Assembly: GCA_022826195.1 (NCBI GenBank)
Contig: JAJDVI010000050.1
Coordinates: 1 to 64,000 of the forward strand
DNA: 64,000 nt
Reading direction: 5' to 3'
Source of the DNA: Acidobacteriota bacterium
GTDB taxonomy: Bacteria; Acidobacteriota; Vicinamibacteria; Marinacidobacterales; Marinacidobacteraceae
Shown here: positions 26,787 to 33,976 of the stretch, piece after piece
How positions within the stretch are numbered: position 1 is the stretch's first letter
Layout of the letters: each line of letters starts with the position of its first letter
The notes under the pieces: model-generated
What the model saw: the letters and a program-made list of their open reading frames with translations, nothing else
Told to the model about the DNA's origin: nothing
Database searches by the model: none
Made by a program: the position numbers and the translations under genes

Positions 26787-27266
26787 CTAGCGCCTGACCG
26801 GAACGTCGTCAGGGATGCTCCGTTCCAAGGCATCCCGAACCGCTCCGGGGAGTCGGCGGGGGCGGCCGTCGGGCCCTACCGCCGCATGCCGGGTCTCGGC
26901 GGTCGCCACCAGTTTGCCGTCCGCCGGACGCACCACGCGGTACTCGAACCCGATCCCGGCACGCCGGTACCGGTAGGCAGCGGCCTCGACCATCAGCTCG
27001 TCGTCGTAGTGCGTGGCGTGCAGGTAGCGACAACGCACCTCGATGACCGGCAGGTGGACGCCGCCCGCCTCCAGTTCCCGGTACGACACGGCGTGTTCCC
27101 TGAGCCAACGGGTCCGCGCCACCTCGAGCCAGGGAAGGTAGGCGCCGTGATACCCGACGCCCATCTGGTCGGTCTCGGCGTAGCGGACGCGGATCGAGAC
27201 GCAGGTGGGGGAGGCAGCCGGAGGGGACGAACTCCCGGCGGCCGGCGGGGAGTCCGAATCGGTCAA
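26787..27266 (-). CDS. Acyl-CoA thioesterase, YbgC/FadM (4HBT) family
   Basis: 159 aa from TTG 27266; the N-terminal 25 residues are Ser/Pro/Ala-rich and the domain starts at SIRVRYAETDQMGVGYHGAYLPW. The catalytic Asp (AETDQMG) and the GYHGAYLPWLEVARTRWLRE helix are typical of hotdog-fold thioesterases that hydrolyse acyl-CoA. The last gene of the def-fmt-...-rpe operon, it starts 43 nt after rpe. The start is uncertain, since the open frame continues upstream without conserved sequence. Confidence 0.85.
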   Translation of the reverse strand: MTDSDSPPAAGSSSPPAASPTCVSIRVRYAETDQMGVGYHGAYLPWLEVARTRWLREHAVSYRELEAGGVHLPVIEVRCRYLHATHYDDELMVEAAAYRYRRAGIGFEYRVVRPADGKLVATAETRHAAVGPDGRPRRLPGAVRDALERSIPDDVPVRR

Positions 27267-27309
27267 GGGCGCCGGCCGGGCCGCACGCCGGTTCTCGCCG
27301 CGCGACGGG

Positions 27310-27954
27310 TCACGCCGCGAGCATCTCCCGAACCGCCGCCGCGGGATCGGCGGCGCCGAAGACCGCCGATCCCGCCACCAGCACGTCCGCACCCGCGTCG
27401 CGGGCCGCCGCGACCCGGGAGGCGTTGATCCCGCCGTCCACCACGATCTGGAGGGACGGGTTGCATCGCTCCGCAAGCCTCCGGACCTGGCGGACGCGGT
27501 CCATGCTGCCCTCGATGAAGCGCTGCCCGCCCCAGCCGGGGTTGACCGACATGACGATCGCATAGTCCACGGCCGCGAGCGCCTCGTCGAGCGATGACAG
27601 CGGCGAGAGCGGGTTGATGGCCAGTCCGGGCCGGACGTCGAGGGAACGGAGGTCGGAGATCGTCTTGTGGAGATGGGGCACGGCTTCGGGATGCACCGCG
27701 ATCGCGTCCGCCCCCGCTTCCGCGTAGGCCCCGATGTGTTCGGGGGCGTTGTCGATCATCAGGTGGGCGTCGAGCGGCAGGTCCGTGCAGCGCCGCACCG
27801 CGGCCACCAGCATCGGCCCGAAGGTCAGGTTGGGGACGTAGTGCCCATCCATGACGTCGAGGTGCAGCCCGTGCGCTCCGGCCTCCTCCACCGTCCGGAT
27901 CTCCTCCGCCAGACGCGTGAAGTCGGCGGAGAGAAGCGAAGGAGTCAGCCGCAT
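27310..27954 (-). CDS. rpe: Ribulose-phosphate 3-epimerase
   Basis: TIM-barrel enzyme of the pentose phosphate and Calvin pathways; 214 aa, normal length. Signatures are TPSLLSADFTRL, HLDVMDGHYVPNLTFGP, DAHLMIDNAPEHI, MSVNPGWGGQRFI and VDGGINASRVAAARDAGADVLVAGSAVF. Catalytic Asp and metal-binding His residues are in place. It sits 14 nt after the PASTA gene. Confidence 0.97.
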   Translation of the reverse strand: MRLTPSLLSADFTRLAEEIRTVEEAGAHGLHLDVMDGHYVPNLTFGPMLVAAVRRCTDLPLDAHLMIDNAPEHIGAYAEAGADAIAVHPEAVPHLHKTISDLRSLDVRPGLAINPLSPLSSLDEALAAVDYAIVMSVNPGWGGQRFIEGSMDRVRQVRRLAERCNPSLQIVVDGGINASRVAAARDAGADVLVAGSAVFGAADPAAAVREMLAA

Positions 27955-27968
27955 CCGAATCCGCGACT

Positions 27969-28733
27969 CTACCGGCTCAGGGTCAGCACGATCCGGTCCG
28001 CGCGGCTTACCTTGGCGCCGGCGGCGGGCACCTGGTCCACCACGATCCCCGCCGGAACCCCCCGGTAGGGGACGCTCCGGACATCGCGCACCCGGACGGC
28101 GCTCCGGCTCAGGTCGTCGGCGATCTCCCCGTAGCGGCGGCCGATGAAATCCGGCATGACGAAGGACTCGGGTTCCGATCCGGCGGAGAGGAGCACCGAA
28201 ACCGAGGTGTCGGGAACCGTCTCGCTGTAGGCCACGGGGGACTGGGCGATCACCCGGCCGGCGAGGTAGGTGTCGCTCTCCACCTCGGCCACCCGGCCCA
28301 CGGTCAGCTCGGCGGCTTCGAGCTGCCGGCGGGCCTCGGTGAGCGTGCTGCCCTCGAGCCGCGGGACGACCCGGCGGGTGGGCCCGAGGCTGCGGAACAC
28401 TTGAACGGAACGCCCGCGCTTGAAGAACGCTCCCGGCGACGGCTCCTGGAACACGATGCGTCCCTCCGGAACGTGGTCGTCGAAGCGGGCCTGGCCCTCC
28501 GCGAGCCGCAGCCCCACGCTGCCGAGCACCGCTTCGGCGGCCGCCACTTCGAGGCCGGTGAGATCCGGAACGGTGGGGTCCGCGGCAGAGGACGCCACCA
28601 GGAAGGTCGCCGCGGCCGCGAAGGCGAAGGTGGCGCCGAGCAGCAACCCGGTCACGAGGTAGTAGAGGCCCCGCGACAGCCGCGACGGGGAGGGATTCCC
28701 GCCGCGCGCCCAGCGGATCCGGAGATTGCCCAA
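27969..28733 (-). CDS. Membrane-anchored PASTA-domain protein without kinase
   Basis: 254 aa from TTG 28733. One N-terminal membrane helix (LYYLVTGLLLGATFAFAAAATFLV) is followed by three PASTA domains, starting near TVPDLTGLEVAAAEAVL, RRVVPRLEGSTLTEARRQL and SFVMPDFIGRRYGEIADDL. PASTA domains bind muropeptides or beta-lactams in PknB kinases and penicillin-binding proteins; neither catalytic part is present here. The rsmB-PASTA-rpe neighbourhood recurs in some phyla, and the function is unknown. TACACT at 28756-28751 is a possible -10, 17 nt before the TTG. Confidence 0.85.
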   Translation of the reverse strand: MGNLRIRWARGGNPSPSRLSRGLYYLVTGLLLGATFAFAAAATFLVASSAADPTVPDLTGLEVAAAEAVLGSVGLRLAEGQARFDDHVPEGRIVFQEPSPGAFFKRGRSVQVFRSLGPTRRVVPRLEGSTLTEARRQLEAAELTVGRVAEVESDTYLAGRVIAQSPVAYSETVPDTSVSVLLSAGSEPESFVMPDFIGRRYGEIADDLSRSAVRVRDVRSVPYRGVPAGIVVDQVPAAGAKVSRADRIVLTLSR

Positions 28734-28800
28734 GGTGGTGCCCCGGCGGAAGTGTAGTGTCGTCCGGGGTCGGCTGGCCGGCCCGGGCGCCGGCCTTCCC

Positions 28801-30222
28801 TCAGCCGTGGGTGCGCTGCAGGAGCGCCGCGAAGTAGCCGTCGGTTCCGTGGTCTTCGGGGGCGACGCGGAGTGCGCCCCGCTCGTCGACGAGCGGGGCG
28901 AGCGCTTCGGGCAGGCGGTCCGCGAGGGAAAGCTGCCGGAGGCCGGGCCTCGCCGCGAGCAGGCCGCGCACCGCCTCGGCCGTTTCCTCCGGCTCGAGCG
29001 AACAGGCCGAGTAGAGCAGCATGCCGCCGGAACCGAGAAGGTCCGCCGCGGCCCGGGCGATGCGGCCCGCGGCCTCCGCGAGTTCACGGATTCGCGCCGG
29101 AGAGGCGGTCCACTTGATGTCGGGATTCCGCGCCAGGGTCCCGAGGCCGCTGCAGGGAACGTCCAGGAGGATCCGGTCGAACGTCGCCGCCGCGAAGGGG
29201 GGGCGGGCCGCGTCGGCGGCCAGCCGCAGCACGTTGCCGGGTGCGAGGCGCCGGAGGGTGGAGTCCAGGAGATCCACCCGCGCCGGCCGGAGGTCGCCGG
29301 CGATGAGCGGCCGCGGTTCGATCCGGTCGGCGAGGATGGCGGCTTTTCCTCCGGGGGCGGCGCAGGCATCGAGGCACCGGCGGGCCCCGGCCACGGGCAG
29401 CAGCCAGGCCACGAGCTGCGACCCCGCATCCTGAAGGTGGATCGCGCCCTCCCGGTGCAGCGGCGACTCCAGGGGGTTTCCCCGGGTCACCCGGAGGCAG
29501 CGGGGGGCGATCGGAAAACGCTCGGTCTCCACGCCGTCCTGCGCGAGCCGCTCCCGGACCTCCTCGAGCCCCAGCCGCCGGCTGACGCGCAGAAAGACCG
29601 CCGGGAGGCGGTTGCCGGCTTCCAGCCTCCGCCGGGCGCCCTCGGTTCCGAGCTGCCGGAGACAGCGGTCCACCATCCAGTCCGGATACGACAGGCCGGC
29701 GCGCAGGTAGAGGTCCCGGTCCCCGCCCGGGCGGGGCCACGGGTGGTCGGCCCTGAGATAGGCGCGGAGGACGGCGTTGACGAGACCGGCCGCCCCGGGC
29801 CGGGCGGACGCGGCGGCGAGGGACACGGACTCGTGGACCGCGGCGCTGGCCGGCACCCGGTCCAGGTAGCGAAGCTGGTAGAGGCCGAGGCGGAGCGCGG
29901 TGCGCACCGGGAGATCGAGTCTGCCGACCGGCCGGCGCGAGTAGGCGTCGAGGGCGTAGTCGAGGGCCCGCCGCCGGCGCAGGACGCCGAAGACGAGTTC
30001 TCGCGCGAGCGCCCGGTCGCGGTCGTTCGGGGGCTGCCCCTCGGCGTCCTCGAGGCGGGCGATCAGGGCATCGGGGCGGGGGGGACGGGGCCGCTCCCGG
30101 GTGGGCTCCAGCCGCAGGAGAACCGCGAACGCGGCTCGCCGGGCAGGGGATGCCGGGCGCGAGGGCGGGGCGGGGCGCTTTCCGGCGCGCCGGCCCGCTT
30201 TTCCGCGGGGCGCTCCGGGCAT
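28801..30222 (-). CDS. rsmB: 16S rRNA (cytosine967-C5)-methyltransferase
   Basis: 473 aa. A basic Pro/Ala/Arg N-tail is followed by a NusB-like RNA-binding domain (RDRALARELVFGVLRRRRALDYAL, AGLVNAVLRAYL) and the SAM-dependent domain. The latter shows CLDACAAPGGKAAILAD, DVPCSGLGTLARNPDIKW (first catalytic Cys) and YSACSLEPEETAEAV (second Cys). It follows the GDPD gene with no spacing, in the def operon. Confidence 0.95.
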   Translation of the reverse strand: MPGAPRGKAGRRAGKRPAPPSRPASPARRAAFAVLLRLEPTRERPRPPRPDALIARLEDAEGQPPNDRDRALARELVFGVLRRRRALDYALDAYSRRPVGRLDLPVRTALRLGLYQLRYLDRVPASAAVHESVSLAAASARPGAAGLVNAVLRAYLRADHPWPRPGGDRDLYLRAGLSYPDWMVDRCLRQLGTEGARRRLEAGNRLPAVFLRVSRRLGLEEVRERLAQDGVETERFPIAPRCLRVTRGNPLESPLHREGAIHLQDAGSQLVAWLLPVAGARRCLDACAAPGGKAAILADRIEPRPLIAGDLRPARVDLLDSTLRRLAPGNVLRLAADAARPPFAAATFDRILLDVPCSGLGTLARNPDIKWTASPARIRELAEAAGRIARAAADLLGSGGMLLYSACSLEPEETAEAVRGLLAARPGLRQLSLADRLPEALAPLVDERGALRVAPEDHGTDGYFAALLQRTHG

Positions 30223-30223
30223 C

Positions 30224-31123
30224 TCAGGGGGAGGCCGCGACGGCCGCCGCGAGCGCCAGCGGATCGTCGGTGAGGATGCCGTCCACGCCCAGCGCCAGCA
30301 GGCGCCGCATGTCGTCGGCCCGGTTCACCGTCCAGACGAACACCGGAAGGCCGGCCTGACGCGCCGAGCGCAGGAGCTGCGGCGTCACCACCCGGACGGG
30401 ACCGCTGGTTTCGCTGACGAGCAGCGCGTCGAACGGAGGGTCGTAGAGGCCGGCGAGGCGCCCCAGGGACAGGACCAGGAAGACCACCACCTCCCCGAAG
30501 GAGCCTCCGGTGGCGACGGAGGGGCAGGCGCTGCGGAACCGCTCGAGGGATTCGCCGCCGAAAGCCGCCACCAGGGTCCGGTGTTCGCGCCCCGCTTCCC
30601 GGATCGCCCGGCACAGCGGCTCGGCCGTGTCGAGCGTCTTCATCTCCACGACGAAGGGAAGATCCGGGTGGGCGGCCTGCACCTCGTCGAAGGTCGGTAT
30701 CGCGAGGCGCTCGCCGCGATGGGGAAAGTCCCCGTCCGTCGTCCGGAAGCGGTAGCCGGCGTTCAGGGAGCGCAGTTCCTCGAAACGCAGTTCCCCGACC
30801 GCGCCGCTCCCGTCGGTGGTGCGGTCCACCGTGCGATCGTGGATCACCACGAGCGCGCCGTCGGCGCTCAGCCGGACGTCCATTTCGAGAACGTCTGCGC
30901 CCGCCCGGGCCGCCGCCCCGAACGCCGCCAGGGTGGCCTCGGGAGCCAGCATCCCGCCGCCCCGATGCGCGACGTTCCGGACCGGGGCCGTGAAGAAATC
31001 ATGCGTCGGCCGGGGAGGGCGCGTGCTCGCCACCAGCACCAGCACGCCGTAGGTGGCGGCCACGACCCCCAGGGTGGCGGCCAGGAAGAACGCGGCGCGT
31101 CGGAGCCGGGTGCGCATCGTCAT
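30224..31123 (-). CDS. Glycerophosphodiester phosphodiesterase family protein
   Basis: 299 aa with one N-terminal membrane anchor (AAFFLAATLGVVAATYGVLVLVA), so the domain probably faces the periplasm. The GDPD barrel shows AHRGGGMLAPEATLAAF, EMDVRLSADGALVVIHDRTVDRTTDG and PFVVEMKT. The usual RGxxxxxPENT reads RGGGMLAPEAT; the catalytic His residues remain. It would hydrolyse glycerophosphodiesters to glycerol-3-phosphate and an alcohol. Its ATG overlaps the fmt stop. Confidence 0.9.
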   Translation of the reverse strand: MTMRTRLRRAAFFLAATLGVVAATYGVLVLVASTRPPRPTHDFFTAPVRNVAHRGGGMLAPEATLAAFGAAARAGADVLEMDVRLSADGALVVIHDRTVDRTTDGSGAVGELRFEELRSLNAGYRFRTTDGDFPHRGERLAIPTFDEVQAAHPDLPFVVEMKTLDTAEPLCRAIREAGREHRTLVAAFGGESLERFRSACPSVATGGSFGEVVVFLVLSLGRLAGLYDPPFDALLVSETSGPVRVVTPQLLRSARQAGLPVFVWTVNRADDMRRLLALGVDGILTDDPLALAAAVAASP

Positions 31124-32127
31124 CCGTTCTCCGTCAGCCCGGCCGCTTCGGCGGCGGTGACGAAACGTCCGGCGGGCGGGACGGCGTTCCCCTGCAGGAA
31201 CGGCGCGATGGGGAGCCGGCGGCGTCCCGCGGCCTGGACCTCGAGCGGGAGCAGCGCGGTGCCGCCGCCGCAGGCCACGACGAGGCGGGGCGCGCGCCGG
31301 CTCCCCGCGATCCGGAAGGATCCCGGGGGTTGACCCTGCTCCGCTGAACCGTCGGCCGCTGCGGCGCGGTGGATCCGGAGCGGGGTGCCCGCCCCGGCGC
31401 TTCCGCCCCGGACGGCCGTGAAGGCCACCGGCGCGGGGGAGAAGGCGCGCACCCGGTTCGCCAGCGCGGGGGCTTCCAGCTCCCAGTCCAGCGCCGCATG
31501 CAACTTCCGGACCCGGGGCGCGAGCGTGGCCGCGTCGTCGTCCTGGCGGCGCGGCGCGATCCGTCCGGCGGCGAGTCCGGAGAGGGTCTCGATCAGGAGG
31601 TCGGCGCCCAGGGGAGCGAGCCGGGCCAGGAGTTCGCCCGCGGTCTCGTCATCGCCGATGTCCGTTTCCCGCTGGAGCAGGATCGGCCCGGTGTCGAGTC
31701 CGGCGTCCATGAGCATCGTCGTGACGCCGGTTTGCCGGTAGCCGCGGGCCACCGCCCAGATTGCCGGGGCGGCGCCGCGGAGTTCGGGAAGCAGGGAGGC
31801 GTGGACGTTGACGGCCCCGAGCCGCGGCGCGGCGAGCAGGCGGGCGGGAAGGATCTGGCCGTAGTCGGCGACGGCGAGGACATCGGGCGCGAGATCCGCG
31901 ATCGCCTCCCAGGCGCTGCGGCGGCGGATCCGTTCCGGTTGCCGGACCGGGATTCCGAGTTCCAGCGCCAGGTGGTGGATCCGGCTGCGGCGCGGGCGGT
32001 GGCTCCGGCCCGCCGGCCGGTCGGGCTGGGTGACCGCCGCGAGTACCTCGTGCCGGGCGTGCAGCGCGGAGAGCACCGGCACGGCAAAGCCGGAGGTCCC
32101 CAGGAAGACCACGCGGAGGCCTTCCAC
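31120..32127 (-). CDS. fmt: Methionyl-tRNA formyltransferase
   Basis: Formylates initiator Met-tRNA. The GTG 32127 reading gives 335 aa starting MEGLRVVFLGTSGFAVPVL, the family N-terminus. The active-site segment reads NVHASLLPELRGAAPAIW, with DTGPILLQRETDI downstream and a C-terminal OB-like domain. The open frame continues upstream through def but without conserved sequence. It is the second gene of def-fmt-GDPD-rsmB. Confidence 0.94.
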   Translation of the reverse strand: MEGLRVVFLGTSGFAVPVLSALHARHEVLAAVTQPDRPAGRSHRPRRSRIHHLALELGIPVRQPERIRRRSAWEAIADLAPDVLAVADYGQILPARLLAAPRLGAVNVHASLLPELRGAAPAIWAVARGYRQTGVTTMLMDAGLDTGPILLQRETDIGDDETAGELLARLAPLGADLLIETLSGLAAGRIAPRRQDDDAATLAPRVRKLHAALDWELEAPALANRVRAFSPAPVAFTAVRGGSAGAGTPLRIHRAAAADGSAEQGQPPGSFRIAGSRRAPRLVVACGGGTALLPLEVQAAGRRRLPIAPFLQGNAVPPAGRFVTAAEAAGLTENG

Positions 32128-32141
32128 CGGGTCGCCGGGCG

Positions 32142-32654
32142 CTACCAGTCGCCGCGACGCATGCGGCGGCGCAGTTTGCGAACGATGAGATCCCGCTTGA
32201 GGACTCCGAGCCGGTCCAGGAAGAGGCGGCCGTTGAGGTGATCCACCTCGTGGGCGAACGCTCGCGCCAGCAGTCCTTCCCCCTCCATCTCGTAGTGCGA
32301 ACCGTCGAGCCGCTGGCCGCGGACGCGGACCCACTGGGCCCGGCGGGTCACCCCCGAGTACCCCGGCACCGAGAGGCATCCTTCCTCTTCGGACTGGCTC
32401 CCCCTGGACTCGAGGATCTCCGGGTTGGCCATCACGATCAGCTCGCCGTCCTTTTCGCCGACCGTGATGTCGATGACCATCAGTCGGACTCCGACTCCGA
32501 TCTGGGGTGCGGCAAGACCGACACCGGGAGCCGCGTACATCGTCGCCACCATGTCGTCCACCAGTTCCTGCCAGTTCCGGCTGAAGTCCTCGATGGGTTC
32601 GGACGGACTCATGAGGGTGGAAGCGCCGTAGCGCAGGATCGGACGGACAGGCAA
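32142..32654 (-). CDS. def: Peptide deformylase
   Basis: Removes the N-formyl group from nascent proteins. TTG 32654 gives 170 aa beginning MPVRPILRYGASTL, matching the family start. The three motifs GVGLAAPQIG, EEGCLSVPG (Cys metal ligand) and HEVDHLNG (two His ligands and catalytic Glu) are complete. TACAAT (32671-32666) lies 11 nt before the TTG. It heads the operon reading down to the thioesterase. Confidence 0.95.
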   Translation of the reverse strand: MPVRPILRYGASTLMSPSEPIEDFSRNWQELVDDMVATMYAAPGVGLAAPQIGVGVRLMVIDITVGEKDGELIVMANPEILESRGSQSEEEGCLSVPGYSGVTRRAQWVRVRGQRLDGSHYEMEGEGLLARAFAHEVDHLNGRLFLDRLGVLKRDLIVRKLRRRMRRGDW

Positions 32655-32665
32655 AACGGCTCGCG

Positions 32666-32671
32666 ATTGTA
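32666..32671 (-). promoter_or_regulatory. -10-like element of the def operon
   Basis: TACAAT on minus ends 11 nt before the def TTG (32654). Divergent from the DUF3500 promoter 27 bp away. Confidence 0.45.
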
Positions 32672-32697
32672 GCCGTGGAGCGCGGCCGGTCCCGAAG

Positions 32698-32703
32698 TAG
32701 AAT
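32698..32703 (+). promoter_or_regulatory. -10-like element of the DUF3500 gene
   Basis: TAGAAT in GTAGAATCG, the same context as upstream of tRNA-Val. The transcript would have a leader of about 14 nt containing the GGAGGGG ribosome-binding site at 32711-32717. Confidence 0.45.
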
Positions 32704-32724
32704 CGGGCCCGGAGGGGATCGAGA

Positions 32725-33753
32725 ATGAGGAAAAGGATCAAGGCCGGGGCCCTGCTGCTCGCAGGAGTTGCGCTCGCCGCATCGGTCGGTTGGACCGCTG
32801 CCGCGCCCGACGTCGCCGAGGAGATGATCGATCGGGCGCGGCACTTCCTGATGTCGCTCGACGAAGGTCAGCGAGCCCGGGCGAAGTTCGCGTTCGATGA
32901 CGAGGAGCGGCTCAACTGGCACTTCATTCCGCGGGACCGGGAGGGCGTGCCGTACGGGGACTTCACCCCTCCCCAGCGCCGGCTCGCCGACCGCCTGCTC
33001 GGCACCGTGCTGAGCCACGACGGGATCAGCAAGGCGCTCGGCATCATGTACCTCGAGCAGATCCTCTACGAGCGCGAAGGCCGGGACATTCGCGATTCCG
33101 ACCGCTACCACTTCACCGTCTTCGACGAGCCGTCGGACTCGGCTCCCTGGGGTTGGCGCGTCGAGGGGCACCACCTGTCGCTGAACGTCACGCTCAGGGG
33201 CGATGAGGTGGTCGCGGCGCCGGCGTTCATGGGCAGCAATCCGGCGATCGTCGACGAAGGCCGGCACACGGGGCTCGAGGTGCTCGCGGCGGAACAGACG
33301 GTTGCGAGGGAGCTGCTCGCGCTCTTCGCCGGCGAGGCGCGCGGGCAGGTCATCTTCGACGCCGAGGCGCCGCCCGACATCCTGACCGGCACGGACCGGG
33401 TCGCCGATCCGGGAGAGCCGCTCGGGCTCGCGATCGGAAACATGACGGGCGGGCAGCGCGACAAGGTCGTCGAGCTGATCCAGGTCTACCTGGACCGGAT
33501 GCGGCTCGATCTCGCGAAGGCGGAGTTCGACCGGATCACGGCGGCCGGCCTCGGCGACATCCACTTCGCCTGGGCCGGGAGCGCCGCGCCCGGCGAGCCG
33601 CACTACTACCGCATCCACGGCCCCACCTTCCTCATCGAGTACGACAACACCCAGAACGGCGCGAACCACATCCACTCGGTCTGGCGCGACCTCACCGGAG
33701 ACTTCGGCAGGGACCTCCTCGCCGAGCACTACGAGGACGCGCACCCCCACTAG
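32725..33753 (+). CDS. Secreted DUF3500 family protein
   Basis: 342 aa with a standard signal peptide (MRKRIKAGALLLAGVALAAS, cleavage near TAAA). The mature domain carries the DUF3500 traits RHFLMSLDEGQRARAKFAFDDEERLNWHFIPR (in part), GWRVEGHHLSLNVTL and a His-rich C-terminus (EYDNTQNGANHIHSVWRD). The protein is exported, and the family function is not established. A strong GGAGGGG lies 8 nt before the ATG. Confidence 0.9.
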   Translation: MRKRIKAGALLLAGVALAASVGWTAAAPDVAEEMIDRARHFLMSLDEGQRARAKFAFDDEERLNWHFIPRDREGVPYGDFTPPQRRLADRLLGTVLSHDGISKALGIMYLEQILYEREGRDIRDSDRYHFTVFDEPSDSAPWGWRVEGHHLSLNVTLRGDEVVAAPAFMGSNPAIVDEGRHTGLEVLAAEQTVARELLALFAGEARGQVIFDAEAPPDILTGTDRVADPGEPLGLAIGNMTGGQRDKVVELIQVYLDRMRLDLAKAEFDRITAAGLGDIHFAWAGSAAPGEPHYYRIHGPTFLIEYDNTQNGANHIHSVWRDLTGDFGRDLLAEHYEDAHPH

Positions 33754-33795
33754 ACACGGCTCGGGGCGCTCTCCCGCGCGATGGCGCCCACGGCC

Positions 33796-33879
33796 TGGAA
33801 CGGCGGCCTCCAGACCGCCCTGGTGGCGCGCCCCGCTGGGAGCGCCGGTCTTCAGACCGGCACGCGCGGCGCTCCGCGC
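33796..33879. repeat. Pair of short palindromic elements with CTCCAG/CTTCAG core
   Basis: Two hairpin-forming units lie in the 223-bp gap before the P-type ATPase. One centres on GGCGGCCTCCAGACCGCC near 33803-33820. The other is GCCGGTCTTCAGACCGGC near 33846-33863. A related GCCGGCTTCAGCCGGC is at 43635-43650. The form suggests a small dispersed intergenic element. Confidence 0.5.
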
Positions 33880-33958
33880 CGCGCACGGCGTGACCCCCAT
33901 GCAGCCCCACGGTGCGGACGACTCTCAGTTATCGACCGGAGCTTCCGTCGCCCCTTCC

Positions 33959-33964
33959 TATACT
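33959..33964 (+). promoter_or_regulatory. -10-like element of the Cu+ ATPase gene
   Basis: TATACT ends 12 nt before ATG 33977, giving a leader of about 5-6 nt without Shine-Dalgarno. Confidence 0.4.
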
Positions 33965-33976
33965 CCGGGCAACGTC

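Noticed and set aside
31120-33900. Fused fmt with a 600-residue N-terminal extension
   Set aside because: The extension runs through def and DUF3500 in other frames; Fmt starts correctly at GTG 32127.
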